Shown here piece after piece: positions 41,001 to 46,474 of a stretch of 64,000 nt of DNA. Origin of the DNA: Dipteris shenzhenensis (Eukaryota; Polypodiophyta; Polypodiopsida; Gleicheniales); NCBI GenBank assembly GCA_047967505.1, contig CM106540.1; one strand, written 5' to 3'. Numbering within the stretch: position 1 is the first letter of the stretch; each line of letters begins with the position of its first letter. The notes below the pieces were generated by a model. It worked only from the letters and a program-made list of their open reading frames with translations. It had not been told where the DNA came from and ran no database searches. The position numbers and the translations under genes were made by a program.

Positions 41001-44000
41001 GGTGGACCACTATGCTTATGCAAAACACCGCACCAAACACGTGGGTAGGTTTCAAGAAGGTGTTTTCATCCGCGTGGCTTACCACGACTTTTGAAGTAGA
41101 TATCATGATTGCTTGGCACGAGCTGGATTCCAATAATTGTCGTAATTTGGAGGGGTATAACAGCAAGTTTTGGGCGGCTTTGTTGCCTGTTAGCTTCTAC
41201 CGGATTGTTCCTTCACTGAGCAGGTTGAGAAATATTGTTGCAGGCTGCCTAAGGAGTTGAGAGACTACTGCACGAAGACTAAAGTCCCCAATATGTCTCA
41301 GCTTATCGAGAATGCTAGCACGGCATATGCTTTGATGCAAGGGAGGACTTCTGGGTTCAAAGGTGGACAGAAGCAGAAATCTAAGAATGGATCTCGTGGG
41401 GATAAGTCTGATAGAAAAGATAATCGTCAAAAGGATGAACGTAATTGCTTGTTTCCAGAGGAACGACGCGTTTTATATGAAGCTGGCAAATGTTTTATTT
41501 GCAAAGAGGAGGGACATCGGTCCAGAGATTGTCCCAACCGTAAGAGGAAGGAGCCGGCTAGTCACATGGATGCACGGAATGTTCCAAAGGGCAAGAGTTC
41601 CTAATTCCATAGTGGGTTGTTTACGGCTAGTTTTGTATAGCGCGGTATACAGGTACTTGTAAAAAGGATTTTGTATGGTAGAGTCTGCCACTCTTTTTGG
41701 CATCCGATTCTGGATGATGTATACGGTTTGCATGATGGTGTTTTCCCTGCTCCTTTTGGATGCTCTTTTGTCATGAGGTTTTGACAAAATGAGATTGCTA
41801 TTTTTGTCATGAGGTTTCAACAAAAATAAGAATTCTATTTTTGCCATGAGGTTTCGGTAGAATATGCATGTTATTCTTGTCATGAGGATTCAACAAGATG
41901 GGAATGCTCTTTTTTGTCATGTGGTTTCGACAAAAAGAGAATGGATTCCCCTAGACCTTGTTTCCGGATGTGCAATTCTTGGAAGTGGTCTACGTCGTGC
42001 GTTGTTGGCCGGTTGTTGGCTGCGATGTATGTGGTGTACTAGTCACAGTGGGTGTACTAGTCACTTGGTTTGCAATGCTATACGTATTTGTTATCTGCAG
42101 CTCTACAAATCGTATATGCACTGTTGGTGATTTGTTGGCGGCATGGTTGGCTGTCCACTTAGATTTGGATTTGATATCTTGGGTACTTCGGATGTTCATG
42201 ATGTACCACTAGTGTGGGTCTGAAGAGATGACCATAGGTGGGTAAACATGCATGAACTATCCCTGGGAAGTACAATCTGAGTATCCATGTGCATGCATTA
42301 AGTGTTTACATATGCTCATGATGTACCACTGGCAGTGGGTCCTTAGGGATGGCCATACGTGAGGTGGATCGAACATTGTGAGGAGCATATTGTTTGTGAG
42401 TGCATATATGCATGTATGCATGGCATGTATGCATGTATGTGGAATGTTTGCTTGTCTTTTGCCTAACAAACATTGTAGTGTCTCCACTTGGTTTTTATTT
42501 GTAGGCAATCGAGGACGTTTGTCTTCTTTCAAGAGGGGGGTCTGCCACGCAGATGTGAAATTATGGGACTTTTGATTTGTGACTCCCGTAATTTGTGCGT
42601 GACTGCCTTGAGTCTCTGGGGCGTGAGGGTTCGGCCATGGGCGCGGGGCGGGACTTGGGGAATTAAAATTTCCTAGTGGGCCCTTGGAAATAGTGAATGT
42701 GCGCCGAGTTACTAGGTAATTAATTCCTAGGGCCAAAGTGTGCAACAGGGGGGCCAAAAGAGTGGTGCAATTTTTTTAAATAAAAAAACATTGCTTTTTG
42801 GAGCATAGGGCTTTAAAAGGGAGGGGAGCCCTTCTTTTAGATTCAATTGGCCAAATCAGTTCCAGAGGAGTCAGATCATTAGTTTGGAGCTGCCAAAGCC
42901 TGCCAAGTGTTGCTAGAGTCAAATCGCTTTTTACCAGGAGGTTCCAGGGCCTGCCAGGGAAATTCGTTTTTACCTAGGGGCCAATTTTAGGTGATCCAGA
43001 GCCTGCCAGGAAATTTTGTTTTTACCCAGGGGCCATATTCTAGGTGATCAGAGCGTGCCAGGAAAATTTGTTTTTACCTAGGGGCCAGTTCTAGGTGATC
43101 CAGAGCCTGCCAGGAAAATTCGTTTCTACCCAGGGGCCAGTTCTAGGTGATCTAGGGCTTGATCCAGGGCCTGCTAGAGCAAATCGCAATTGATCCAAGA
43201 GCTTGTTGCAGGTATGTTATGTTCATTAAAAAAAAATAATTTAAAAAATAAAATAAAATTTTGCGTTCGTTTGTTTTGGATGACTGGTTTTGTTATTGGT
43301 GGTGGTTCTGCCAAACTGATTTTGGGCCTCCCAAAATGGCAAGGTTCCATATAGACCCCCTCTCTCTTGAGTCCTCACTATGATCTCACACTAAGCATCT
43401 ACCTCTGACTCTGACTCTCGACTCTCCCCTCTCCATCTCCAACAAGTGACGAGGCTCAAGCTGCATCAAGCATCTTCATCTCTCTCCCTCTTTATCTCCA
43501 TCAAGCACCTATATTACATGTTTGTACAAGTACCTACTCCAAAACTCTAAAATCTATTTTTTTTTTTGGGGTATCGAATGTACCATCAGACGTACGCCTA
43601 GGATTTTTTAGTTCGTTAGTACCGCACTAATATCGAACAATTTGCATCGAACGTGATCGTAGGTGTCAACCATGGTAGAGCTGAGGAGAAAGTGATGGAA
43701 TAAAACGTCGATCATGTTTCTTCTACTTCGTGCTCATTTTACATGATAATGGATTCGTTTTGTTTATAGTTTGCTTACATGCAGTAGATTAATTAAGCCA
43801 ACAGGGCTATCACATCGTGCACCCAGTTTAGACTGTGCTGGAATGGTGGCATCTTGTCTATGGAGAAGCCCAAGGCATCAAATTGTGTGATAGCTTGTGA
43901 ATACCAGCAAGCCAACTGTTGGGAACCCTCAAGTGCAAGTCGTGGAGGCTGAGCTTGTCCGTCCATAGAAGTACTTAACACCAATATCAGCTGTAGAGAA

Positions 44001-44027
44001 TCCACTGCCGGGAATGCTGCCTCGATC

Positions 44028-44070
<43 letters not shown>

Positions 44071-44655
44071 GGTTTAGATGTCTAGGACGTTAGCCTCGCT
44101 TCTCCCCTGATGTAGTATTCCTCTGCCTGCTAGGTTGAAAAGCAGGTGAATACTGTCTGTCTGGATTTCTTGAAGCAGCAGAATCTGACATTGATGGAAG
44201 AGGCCATCAGTTTAGCAGCATCACATGACACAGACATTCAGTACATGGATTTGATGTTGAATAAACTGAGAGATCAAAAAGTCCAAAAGGAGAAGTTGCT
44301 CTCAGAGCTGGAACCAAGGTAAGTTTTCTTGTTCTCATGAATTTACAATGTTTTAAAAGCAAATATGTAGGATTAGCATCTTGAAGACGCATCTTTCAGG
44401 TACAAGGCAGAGATGGCAGAAAAAGAGGCGTATGAGGCAGAGGTTCAGAGATGGAAAAATCTCGACATTGATGAGCTAGGAAAATTCGAGACGCAGTCAA
44501 AGGCAGCTGTCAAAATACAAAAAGTATGGCGTGGTCATAAGGATCGCTTGCAGCATAGTCAAGAGCTCAAAAAGATCGCCAAAAAGAGGAGGGAGCTGAA
44601 GAAGAAAAAGAAAAAGAATCCAGACAAGAGGAAGGGAAGTAAGAAAAAGAAATAG
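4258..44655 (+). CDS. DRC9: Dynein regulatory complex subunit 9 (IQCG-like), 7 exons over 40.4 kb
   Basis: Proposed join: 4258-4473, 4584-4730, 20893-21096, 21190-21236, 21378-21480, 44134-44318, 44400-44655, giving 1158 nt or 385 residues plus stop. All junctions are GT-AG and keep frame. The product has an acidic, disordered N-terminus (about 1-100), a long charged coiled coil (about 105-335), one IQ motif at 340-350 ([11 protein letters not shown], a full IQxxxRGxxxR) and a Lys/Arg tail ending KGSKKKK. This order, the length (human IQCG is 443 residues) and the lysine-rich end match DRC9/IQCG, a nexin-dynein regulatory complex subunit that links axonemal doublets and binds calmodulin. In a plant it should act only in the sperm flagellum. 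The exon 2/3 junction reads like the IQCG segment just before its coiled coil. Introns 2 and 5 carry the transposons annotated here. The start is the first ATG of the open frame, with G at +4. Exon structure is inferred; no transcript was seen. Confidence 0.85.
4584..4730 (+). CDS. DRC9: DRC9-like exon 2
   Basis: This exon has 49 codons, phase 0 at both ends, bounded by CCACAG and a GTAGGA donor. It ends [20 protein letters not shown]. Read into exon 3 ([14 protein letters not shown]), this resembles the start of the conserved IQCG region. Intron 2 (4731-20892, 16,162 bp) contains a Copia element, a nested Ty3 element and a LINE. Confidence 0.75.
5100..5824 (-). repeat. Copia 3' LTR
   Basis: It aligns with 7751-8343 plus 15124-15211, most clearly over CCTCCAAGGGCTG (5571 versus 8131) and GTACAGATCCG-AGCACCCTCTGCA. 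The minus-strand start is TGTCAGAGTGGAGC at 5824. The low-coordinate end is uncertain. Confidence 0.6.
6260..7308 (-). pseudogene. Copia gag remnant
   Basis: It starts at the ATG at 7308-7306 (minus), [16 protein letters not shown], then [20 protein letters not shown], which has the layout of a Copia gag N-terminus (hydrophobic-Asp-Gly-x-Asn-x-x-x-Trp). Further on, other frames show [14 protein letters not shown] and a partial zinc knuckle ([10 protein letters not shown]). Frameshifts and stops separate the pieces. Confidence 0.55.
7736..7748 (-). promoter_or_regulatory. Copia primer-binding site
   Basis: The minus strand reads TGGTACCAGAGCC, one base off the classic initiator-Met-tRNA site TGGTATCAGAGCC. 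It sits two bases inside the LTR end. Confidence 0.7.
7751..8343 (-). repeat. Copia 5' LTR, main part
   Basis: On the minus strand it carries a TATA-like box (CTATATATGGG, about 7912-7922) between the U3-like and U5-like parts. It is cut at 8343 by the Ty3 insertion and resumes at 15124, where GGCAGGCACACCCACAACAA continues the homology to the 3' LTR. Confidence 0.65.
8344..8711 (-). repeat. Ty3 copy 1, 3' LTR (368 bp)
   Basis: It is preceded on the minus strand by the purine tract GAAGAGGGAAGGAA. Relative to the 5' LTR it lacks about 100 bp after CATTCCTTCATGC and has a small extra TTTTCCTCCCA stretch. Confidence 0.85.
8724..11546 (-). CDS. Ty3 pol: reverse transcriptase, RNase H, integrase, chromodomain
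   Basis: This is a 940-codon open frame. Reverse transcriptase has [22 protein letters not shown] and the catalytic FIDD. RNase H has [13 protein letters not shown] and the later [11 protein letters not shown]. Integrase shows an HHCC finger ending CFSCQVSK, then core Asp in SMDFIV, Asp in VSDRDVKF and Glu in [11 protein letters not shown]. The C-terminus is a chromodomain ([13 protein letters not shown], then [14 protein letters not shown]), which marks a chromovirus. The HHCC region reads CARHPG where the second copy has CAGHPG. The N-terminal start (MFWDELPYG) is not natural: upstream protease and gag are in other frames because of frameshifts, so the element cannot make a full polyprotein. 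Confidence 0.92.
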   Translation of the reverse strand: MFWDELPYGLPPERNVQHKIELIPRAEPVNRPPYRLSFTEETEVRRQLEEYLKLGQIQPSFSPFASPVILKKNKDDTFRLCIDYRALNNITIKHRYPMARIDDLLDALHGAVIFSNIDLKCGYHQIRIRAEDVHKTAFRSMFGHYEFLVMPFGLTNAPATFVMLMNDLLRPYIGKFVVHFIDDILVFSKSITEHHEHLRIVFSTLRKASLYVNKTKTILCMVRLEYLGFIITPEGVEMDPKKVAAILTWPIPQSLTALQSFLGFVQFYRRHIKGYSEIVSPLIDLTSDKVPFIWGQNQQESFNTIKQAVVTGPVLKIVDPQKPLFLETDASGIAVGAVLLQEGRPVAFESKKLSPSQQNWPTHELELYAVVHALKTWRHYLYGSKFYVDVDHDTLKHFCKQPDLRGRQARWAELMQEFNLTIRYRRGKDNKVADVLSRIMHNMSFTVLESALMTEIRETQKVDEFVQSLWPKAHVFKPKEKDDLASRKGQTYARYAIRDGMLKRNGKVVVPNQNDLKQRVIRQCHDSPCARHPGVEKTYDLVKRDFFWPKMKKHIHEYVTRCFSCQVSKAEQVKPPGLLQPLEIPLSKWESISMDFIVRLPMTQGGYDSILVVVDRLTNMAHFIPTRESISAPQVADLFIRHIFRLHGLPKSIVSDRDVKFTDHFWTVVFETLRTELRMSSGDHPETDGQTERINQILEDMLRAYVSLRQHTWDKWSPLLEFAYNDRKHSSTGFSPFELNYGYRPANPSIVGIPQKVPSAANFVVQMREMLELARANIRQAMDRAKAYVDENRSAREFKEGEKVFLRVPSHSKSLTAGECAKLSPRYCKPWLILKRIGKVAYKLELPQGCKVHPVFHVSHLKKFLHTGDSLIEGVVLFQEIEDNGRRKPTGILDRGTMQVHNRKIPTVLVAWHGLPLSEATWESVYRRVFPDFIIEGADA
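11459..13427 (-). pseudogene. Ty3 gag and protease, frameshifted
   Basis: The gene begins [15 protein letters not shown] at 13427. A short duplication around GCAATATTAG (13105-13140) shifts the frame. The gag capsid continues from 13071 ([16 protein letters not shown]), with [14 protein letters not shown] and [13 protein letters not shown], then a zinc knuckle [13 protein letters not shown] and the protease motif [10 protein letters not shown]. Two more shifts, near 11900 and 11540, separate this from pol. The plus-strand copy at 28590 keeps one frame across the first two sites, so the shifts are lesions. Confidence 0.85.
13428..14214 (-). other. Leader region of Ty3 copy 1
   Basis: Untranslated leader between gag and the 5' LTR. 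It contains an (ATT)n microsatellite at 13448-13475 and otherwise moderately GC-rich sequence with no motif. The primer site expected next to the LTR is missing. Confidence 0.5.
14215..14660 (+). pseudogene. Inverted fragment of Ty3 pol inside copy 1
   Basis: The plus strand encodes [18 protein letters not shown] and, later, [20 protein letters not shown], the same segment that lies on the minus strand at about 11420-11860. It stops abruptly after DVRRKTGPN, just before the LTR at 14663. It is an inverted internal duplication, not a separate gene. Confidence 0.85.
14663..15118 (-). repeat. Ty3 copy 1, 5' LTR (456 bp)
   Basis: It starts TGTTATGCTCTAGCCGAGAT on the minus strand and ends GTGTTTCA. 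It is complete, in contrast to the 3' LTR. It shares its first 100 bases closely with the LTRs at 27172 and 33158. Confidence 0.88.
15124..15211 (-). repeat. Copia 5' LTR, outer part
   Basis: It starts TGTTAAGAGTTGAGC at 15211 (minus) and matches 5737-5824. It is the remainder of the LTR split by the Ty3 insertion. Confidence 0.65.
15212..17115. other. Intron 2 sequence without an identified gene
   Basis: Two similar segments containing TTATAAAC-TGTGAA-CC-TTAGGGTT (about 15937 and 16013) form a spaced duplication, with TTTAGGGTTAGGGTTAG at 15954-15970. A 202-codon minus-strand frame (16939-16331) is open but I do not recognise its product. It may belong to the element whose primer site lies at 17116-17131. 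Confidence 0.4.
17116..17131 (-). promoter_or_regulatory. Candidate primer-binding site of a lost LTR element
   Basis: The minus strand reads TGGTATCAGAGCCC, the exact tRNA-Met primer motif, just after TCATCTTCTAACA, a plausible LTR end. The LTR itself is cut by the LINE that begins at about 17138. A similar end (TGTTAGAAGATGACCC, plus) recurs at about 16039. Confidence 0.5.
17138..19390 (+). mobile_element. LINE, 5'-truncated and mutated (reverse transcriptase to 3' end)
   Basis: It begins inside the reverse transcriptase (TYDHIFT, then [17 protein letters not shown]). The catalytic part is [32 protein letters not shown], then [10 protein letters not shown] and the thumb-like YTYLGVVFS. In-frame stops (for example at about 17307 and 17781) and frame changes break it. 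The C-terminal zinc region [20 protein letters not shown] is in the frame ending 18800. The 3' end has a small stem (GACC-TTCAC-GGTC), AATAAA and a CTTT-rich tail. Confidence 0.88.
17337..17783 (+). pseudogene. LINE reverse transcriptase fragment
   Basis: This is the longest clean part of the LINE catalytic domain: YADDVV is intact and GCPLSP precedes it. It ends at TAG, after which the same protein continues in frame, so the stop is a mutation. Confidence 0.85.
19391..20293. other. Intron 2 sequence, nothing identified
   Basis: AT-rich sequence with a 93-codon minus-strand frame that shows no known motif. Confidence 0.4.
20294..20595. repeat. 150-bp tandem duplication upstream of DRC9 exon 3
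   Basis: 20294-20449 and 20450-20595 share GCTAGCCTTCTTCTCCAGAG and ATGGATGCGACATGCAT with about a dozen differences. It lies 300 bp before exon 3. Confidence 0.85.
20893..21096 (+). CDS. DRC9: DRC9-like exon 3
   Basis: This exon has 68 codons, phase 0 at both ends, with acceptor CACTGCAG and donor GTACCA. The peptide ([20 protein letters not shown] and onward) is a charged coiled coil with the hydrophobic spacing of DRC9. Intron 3 is 93 bp. Confidence 0.85.
21190..21236 (+). CDS. DRC9: DRC9-like exon 4 (47-nt microexon)
   Basis: This exon encodes [15 protein letters not shown] plus two bases of the next codon. The acceptor is TTTCACAG and the donor GTAAAG. It is too short to appear as an open reading frame and was found by following the frame out of exon 3. 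Intron 4 is 141 bp. Confidence 0.8.
21378..21480 (+). CDS. DRC9: DRC9-like exon 5
   Basis: The acceptor is CTTGTAG. The next AG, five bases on, would give an immediate stop, so the upstream AG is chosen. The exon encodes [20 protein letters not shown] and then [14 protein letters not shown], a strongly charged coiled coil. The donor is GTGACA, phase 0. The frame stays open past the donor to 21903, so intron retention would add a 140-residue tail. Confidence 0.8.
21481..21903 (+). other. Open read-through frame after DRC9 exon 5
   Basis: The exon 5 frame stays open for 140 codons into intron 5 and then stops. The product is Pro/Ser/Thr-rich in the middle ([15 protein letters not shown]) with a charged end ([16 protein letters not shown]). 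I recognise no domain. It could be chance, a transposon remnant or an alternative C-terminus from intron retention. Confidence 0.35.
22075..22385. repeat. Poly-C / poly-G low-complexity block
   Basis: A run of 33 C (22122-22154) is followed by several G runs (18 G at 22230-22247) spaced by CATGCGCGCAAA-like words, so the halves are roughly complementary. Open frames here on both strands are low-complexity artefacts. Confidence 0.85.
22700..23430 (-). pseudogene. Copia integrase and pre-integrase remnant
   Basis: On the minus strand, in order: [11 protein letters not shown] (GAG-pre-integrase), a C-x2-C followed by [10 protein letters not shown], then [20 protein letters not shown], the segment after the first Asp of a Copia integrase core. 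The pieces are in different frames. No LTRs were found around it. Confidence 0.7.
23431..24599. other. Intron 5 sequence without an identified gene
   Basis: No motif was recognised in any frame longer than 60 codons. It probably belongs to the neighbouring retroelement debris. Confidence 0.35.
24600..27171 (-). pseudogene. Ty3-type gag with four zinc knuckles, degraded
   Basis: Minus-strand pieces in order: a gag core at 26802-26596 ([20 protein letters not shown] and [11 protein letters not shown]), a linker, then knuckles [41 protein letters not shown] and [13 protein letters not shown], then basic and acidic tails to about 24607. Several frameshifts separate the pieces. Its N-terminal part lies at 33632-33940, beyond the inserted plus-strand Ty3 element. 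No pol was recognised. Confidence 0.75.
27172..27640 (+). repeat. Ty3 copy 2, 5' LTR
   Basis: 469 bp, TGTTATGC...GTGTTTTTGATA. The right end is TA rather than the usual CA in both LTRs of this copy, whereas copy 1 ends TTTCA. Confidence 0.93.
27642..27655 (+). promoter_or_regulatory. Ty3 primer-binding site
   Basis: TTGGTATCAGAGCC, the initiator-Met-tRNA type, starts one base after the LTR. Confidence 0.88.
27656..28589 (+). other. Leader of Ty3 copy 2
   Basis: A 930-bp region between primer site and gag, GC-rich in its first half. Short frames in it show no motif. Confidence 0.5.
28590..33145 (+). pseudogene. Ty3 gag-pol polyprotein, inactivated
   Basis: It starts at ATG 28590 ([16 protein letters not shown]). 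Codon 44 is TAG (28719), where copy 1 has Gln. From 28725 a single 805-codon frame runs through gag capsid ([15 protein letters not shown]), knuckle [13 protein letters not shown], protease [10 protein letters not shown] and most of reverse transcriptase ([23 protein letters not shown]) to 31142. About 145 bp are then missing near 31200 relative to copy 1, with frameshifts near 31140 and 31360. Integrase is cut by two stops (32129 and 32384, both at Gln codons in copy 1). The C-terminus has the chromodomain ([24 protein letters not shown]). It cannot move by itself. Confidence 0.92.
33158..33626 (+). repeat. Ty3 copy 2, 3' LTR
   Basis: 469 bp, nearly identical to the 5' LTR. Preceded by the polypurine tract at 33144-33157. 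Confidence 0.93.
33632..33940 (-). pseudogene. N-terminal part of the old minus-strand gag
   Basis: The minus strand gives [20 protein letters not shown] and then [14 protein letters not shown], before the Ty3 insertion point. The element resumes at 27171. Confidence 0.5.
34260..34660. repeat. Degenerate GGGTTAGC / GGGATAGC minisatellite-like region
   Basis: The words GGGTTARC, CGGGATAGC and CACCGGTCG recur about 15 times at irregular spacing, in a GC-rich patch within AT-rich surroundings. It lies in the leader of the old minus-strand element. Confidence 0.5.
35123..35600 (-). promoter_or_regulatory. LTR of the old minus-strand element: TATA box, CT tract and candidate primer site
   Basis: The minus strand has AGTATAAAAGGCC at about 35521-35509, a strong TATA box. 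A (CT)n tract lies upstream of it (35563-35599, plus reading). The primer-like TTTGGCGCTGTTGTTGC lies at about 35122-35138, as in elements primed by tRNA-Asp-type sites. The LTR would start its U5 end at about 35145. Its outer edge is unknown. Confidence 0.45.
35601..36540. other. Intron 5 sequence, probably outer part of an LTR
   Basis: Short frames only, no motif. It could be U3 of the element whose TATA lies at 35515. Confidence 0.3.
36546..37010 (+). pseudogene. Retroelement gag fragment
   Basis: Broken plus-strand frames give [17 protein letters not shown], then [20 protein letters not shown] and [14 protein letters not shown], the general pattern of an LTR-element gag N-terminus (target-loading sentence, then Trp-x-x-hydrophobic-x-x-Ala-Phe). 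A helix-like [20 protein letters not shown] just upstream may belong to it. Confidence 0.45.
37560..39026 (+). repeat. LTR split by a LINE insertion
   Basis: It starts TGTTAAAGTTG at 37560, has TATAAAT at 37878-37884 and a CT tract at 37994, where it is interrupted. It resumes with CT at about 38977 and ends CTCACA just before the primer site TGGTATCAGATTCAGG (39027). Its first 60 bases resemble the Copia LTR start at 15211 (TGTTAAGAGTTG, GTGAGGGCTT, GTGGGTGTGCC). Confidence 0.6.
38041..38976 (+). mobile_element. LINE 3' fragment inserted in a CT tract
   Basis: A frame from 37953 to 38735 encodes a LINE ORF2 C-terminus: [18 protein letters not shown], later [20 protein letters not shown] and the zinc-like [20 protein letters not shown], then TGA and further in-frame homology. 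The 3' end has CCCATGGGTC, AATAAA and then (CT)n. CT repeats lie on both sides, so either the target was a CT tract or the tail is CT. Confidence 0.8.
39027..39042 (+). promoter_or_regulatory. Primer-binding site of the gag-only element
   Basis: TGGTATCAGATTCAGG directly follows the LTR end. The first ten bases match the tRNA-Met motif. Confidence 0.6.
40277..41604 (+). pseudogene. LTR-element gag without pol
   Basis: A nuclear-signal-like [20 protein letters not shown] is followed by a Gln/Gly/Pro-rich stretch. The capsid part ([20 protein letters not shown], then [13 protein letters not shown]) has an in-frame stop after RGNFT and a shift near 41230. It ends with a canonical knuckle [14 protein letters not shown] and stops at 41604. 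No protease, reverse transcriptase or integrase follows in the next several kilobases. Confidence 0.75.
41763..41940. repeat. Five tandem copies of a palindromic 40-bp unit
   Basis: Each unit centres on TTTTGTCATGAGGTTTCGACAAAA or a variant, a short stem (TTTTGTC / GACAAAA) with a 10-base loop. Copies lie at about 41766, 41801, 41838, 41874 and 41910. Confidence 0.75.
42528..43210 (+). repeat. Candidate LTR with internal 53-bp tandem repeats
   Basis: A purine tract (TTTCAAGAGGGGGG) is followed by TGCCACGCAG at about 42541. A TTTAAAAGGGAGGGG box lies at 42812. From about 42925 to 43185, four to five copies of a 53-bp unit (core CCTGCCAGGAAAATTCGTTT and CAGGGGCCAGTTCTAGGTGA) follow. No matching second LTR was found, so the LTR assignment is tentative; the tandem repeat is clear. 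Confidence 0.5.
43211..44028. other. 3' end of intron 5, no gene
   Basis: It starts A-rich, then has a pyrimidine-rich CTCTGACTCT stretch at 43395-43500. A 70-codon minus frame at 44005-43793 has no motif. Confidence 0.4.
44029..44069. repeat. (GA)n microsatellite, 65 bp before DRC9 exon 6
   Basis: About 20 uninterrupted AG units. Confidence 0.95.
44134..44318 (+). CDS. DRC9: DRC9-like exon 6
   Basis: The acceptor is GCCTGCTAG, starting in phase 0; the donor is GTAAGT, the consensus. The exon encodes [20 protein letters not shown] and then a charged helix with HDTD. It matches the part of IQCG where FL is followed by a Leu/Glu-rich helix and a Tyr/His-Asp pair. It lies 22,653 bp from exon 5. 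Intron 6 is 81 bp. Confidence 0.85.
44400..44655 (+). CDS. DRC9: DRC9-like exon 7 with IQ motif and stop
   Basis: The acceptor is TCTTTCAG. The exon encodes the last helix ([18 protein letters not shown]), the calmodulin-binding IQ motif [11 protein letters not shown] and the basic tail [20 protein letters not shown], then TAG. The stop is followed by ordinary AT-rich sequence. I did not see an unambiguous AATAAA in the next 250 bases. Confidence 0.9.
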
Positions 44656-46474
44656 ATTTGTGAACGTGACAAACCTATTCTCCTGCAGCTGTCCCAATTG
44701 AGATGTTTCCTTGCCTCTGAGCACCTATTTTAAAGCAGTAAAGAAATTATTTCTCTTTGTATATTTTATGCATTTGGCACATATTCTGATGATTTCCTTT
44801 TAGTATAAAGTAGCATCTAAAAGTTTCATACTAGTATATCTGCTATTGGCTTTGACATTTCTTGTTGCTTTGGTAGTATGCTTCTCTAAGATTGAGCATT
44901 TCAGCATATGTAGAAACAATAGACTACATCAGATGGAATGGGACATTGACCAAGATATTTATGAACAAAGTAAGATTTGATCCTTCTTTATGGATTATTG
45001 GCCTTTATCGAAGGATACGTGCACTTCCATCCACTTCTTTTATGAAAGGCCATTTCAACTTTTTGATTCCTTCTTTAGTTTAAGTAATATGTATTTGACA
45101 TATATTTTTCTCATTGCAACCACAACCAAGCCCCGCCCCCCTTGCCGCCCCCCCCCCCCGCCCCCGCCTCTCCCTTCCCTTCCCCAAATGGCTCTCACCT
45201 AATTCCTCGATCAGCTTGTTGATCTATGCTTCTTGGCTACCTTTCCCAAAGGCTCTTAATCTCATGGAAAGGCCTTTATTTTTCAATGGAAAAATTCAAT
45301 TTATTTCTTAGGTGAAAAGGTGTAGATAGCGCAATTAAGCTAAGGTTAACGGGATAACTTTAAAACTTTATGTAAAAGGGGGATTTCAATTGAAGACATC
45401 CTTTACACACTCATAAGGTCTACCCGTCAGGCTACATAAGATATTGTGAAAGGATTGTTGTAAAAGGGTTGTAAATATTTATTGTCATAAATAAGAGGGG
45501 AGGAGTCCCTTGCCTTATAAACAAAGATTTGTCCTCATTAATCAGAGTTCTCTTTACACCCCCTTTCCGTTTCCAACAAAACCTTCTCGTCCTCCTTTTT
45601 CATCAATTAATACATTTTTAAATTCTTTTCAATTGGGGGGACCTATTAGAGTTCATCATATAGCAAATCATAAGTCAAGAGTTCTTTGTAAAGAAGTTTT
45701 GCGTATGAAATGCCTTGGTTCTTGGGAGTTAAAACGGATGTTATATAATTTTAATTGCTAAATACCTCCTTAATTATTTATCAAATTATTTCATAATCAT
45801 TTACTAATTAATTTGTTATTATTAATTAATTGAATAGTAAATAAATTAGATAACATGTATATGAAAATCTAAGAGTTGTTGCTATCAACATAGAGGTGGT
45901 GTAAGGATTTTTTGAAAATGATGCATAAGATATTTTCTCTTATGTCTCTAAATCTCTTCTAGAGTCATTAGTCTACTTTGTTGCAACCCGTTAATGCACA
46001 ATTGGAAACTTAATAGCCCATTGATGCACACCTGAACCCTGATGTAGAGTGAACAAAGAAACAAAGGTTAGCAATGGAAATGGAAAGTAGAATTTAATTG
46101 CTTATAAAATAATTTACTTGACAAGTAACCATCCCTCAAAATAGAAAACAAAACAAAATATGCATGACTATGCTTCTAGTTTATGTGTATCTCTAATGGG
46201 CTTGATACTTTGCACAAGCATTAATATAAGTGAGATTCAAGGCTCTATAAAGTATTCAATATTTTTTGCATGGTTGGACATGCATATTTCTTGGTTTCTT
46301 ATCATGAATCATGCATGAGTGTTAAAAAATATGCATAAGTATACTTCTAGCCTATGGACCCATCTCTGATGAGCATAATATTTTAGACCTAAGTAAGGTT
46401 AAGGCCTGTGCAAATCATTATATCCTTTGGATATCATTTTCATGGTTGGATATGCATATTTTCTTGTTTTTTTA
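44656..46474. other. Region downstream of DRC9, no gene
   Basis: The first few hundred bases should be the 3' UTR. A C-rich patch (CCGCCCCCCCCCCCGCCCCC) lies at 45145-45165. The rest is AT-rich with short frames only. Confidence 0.4.
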
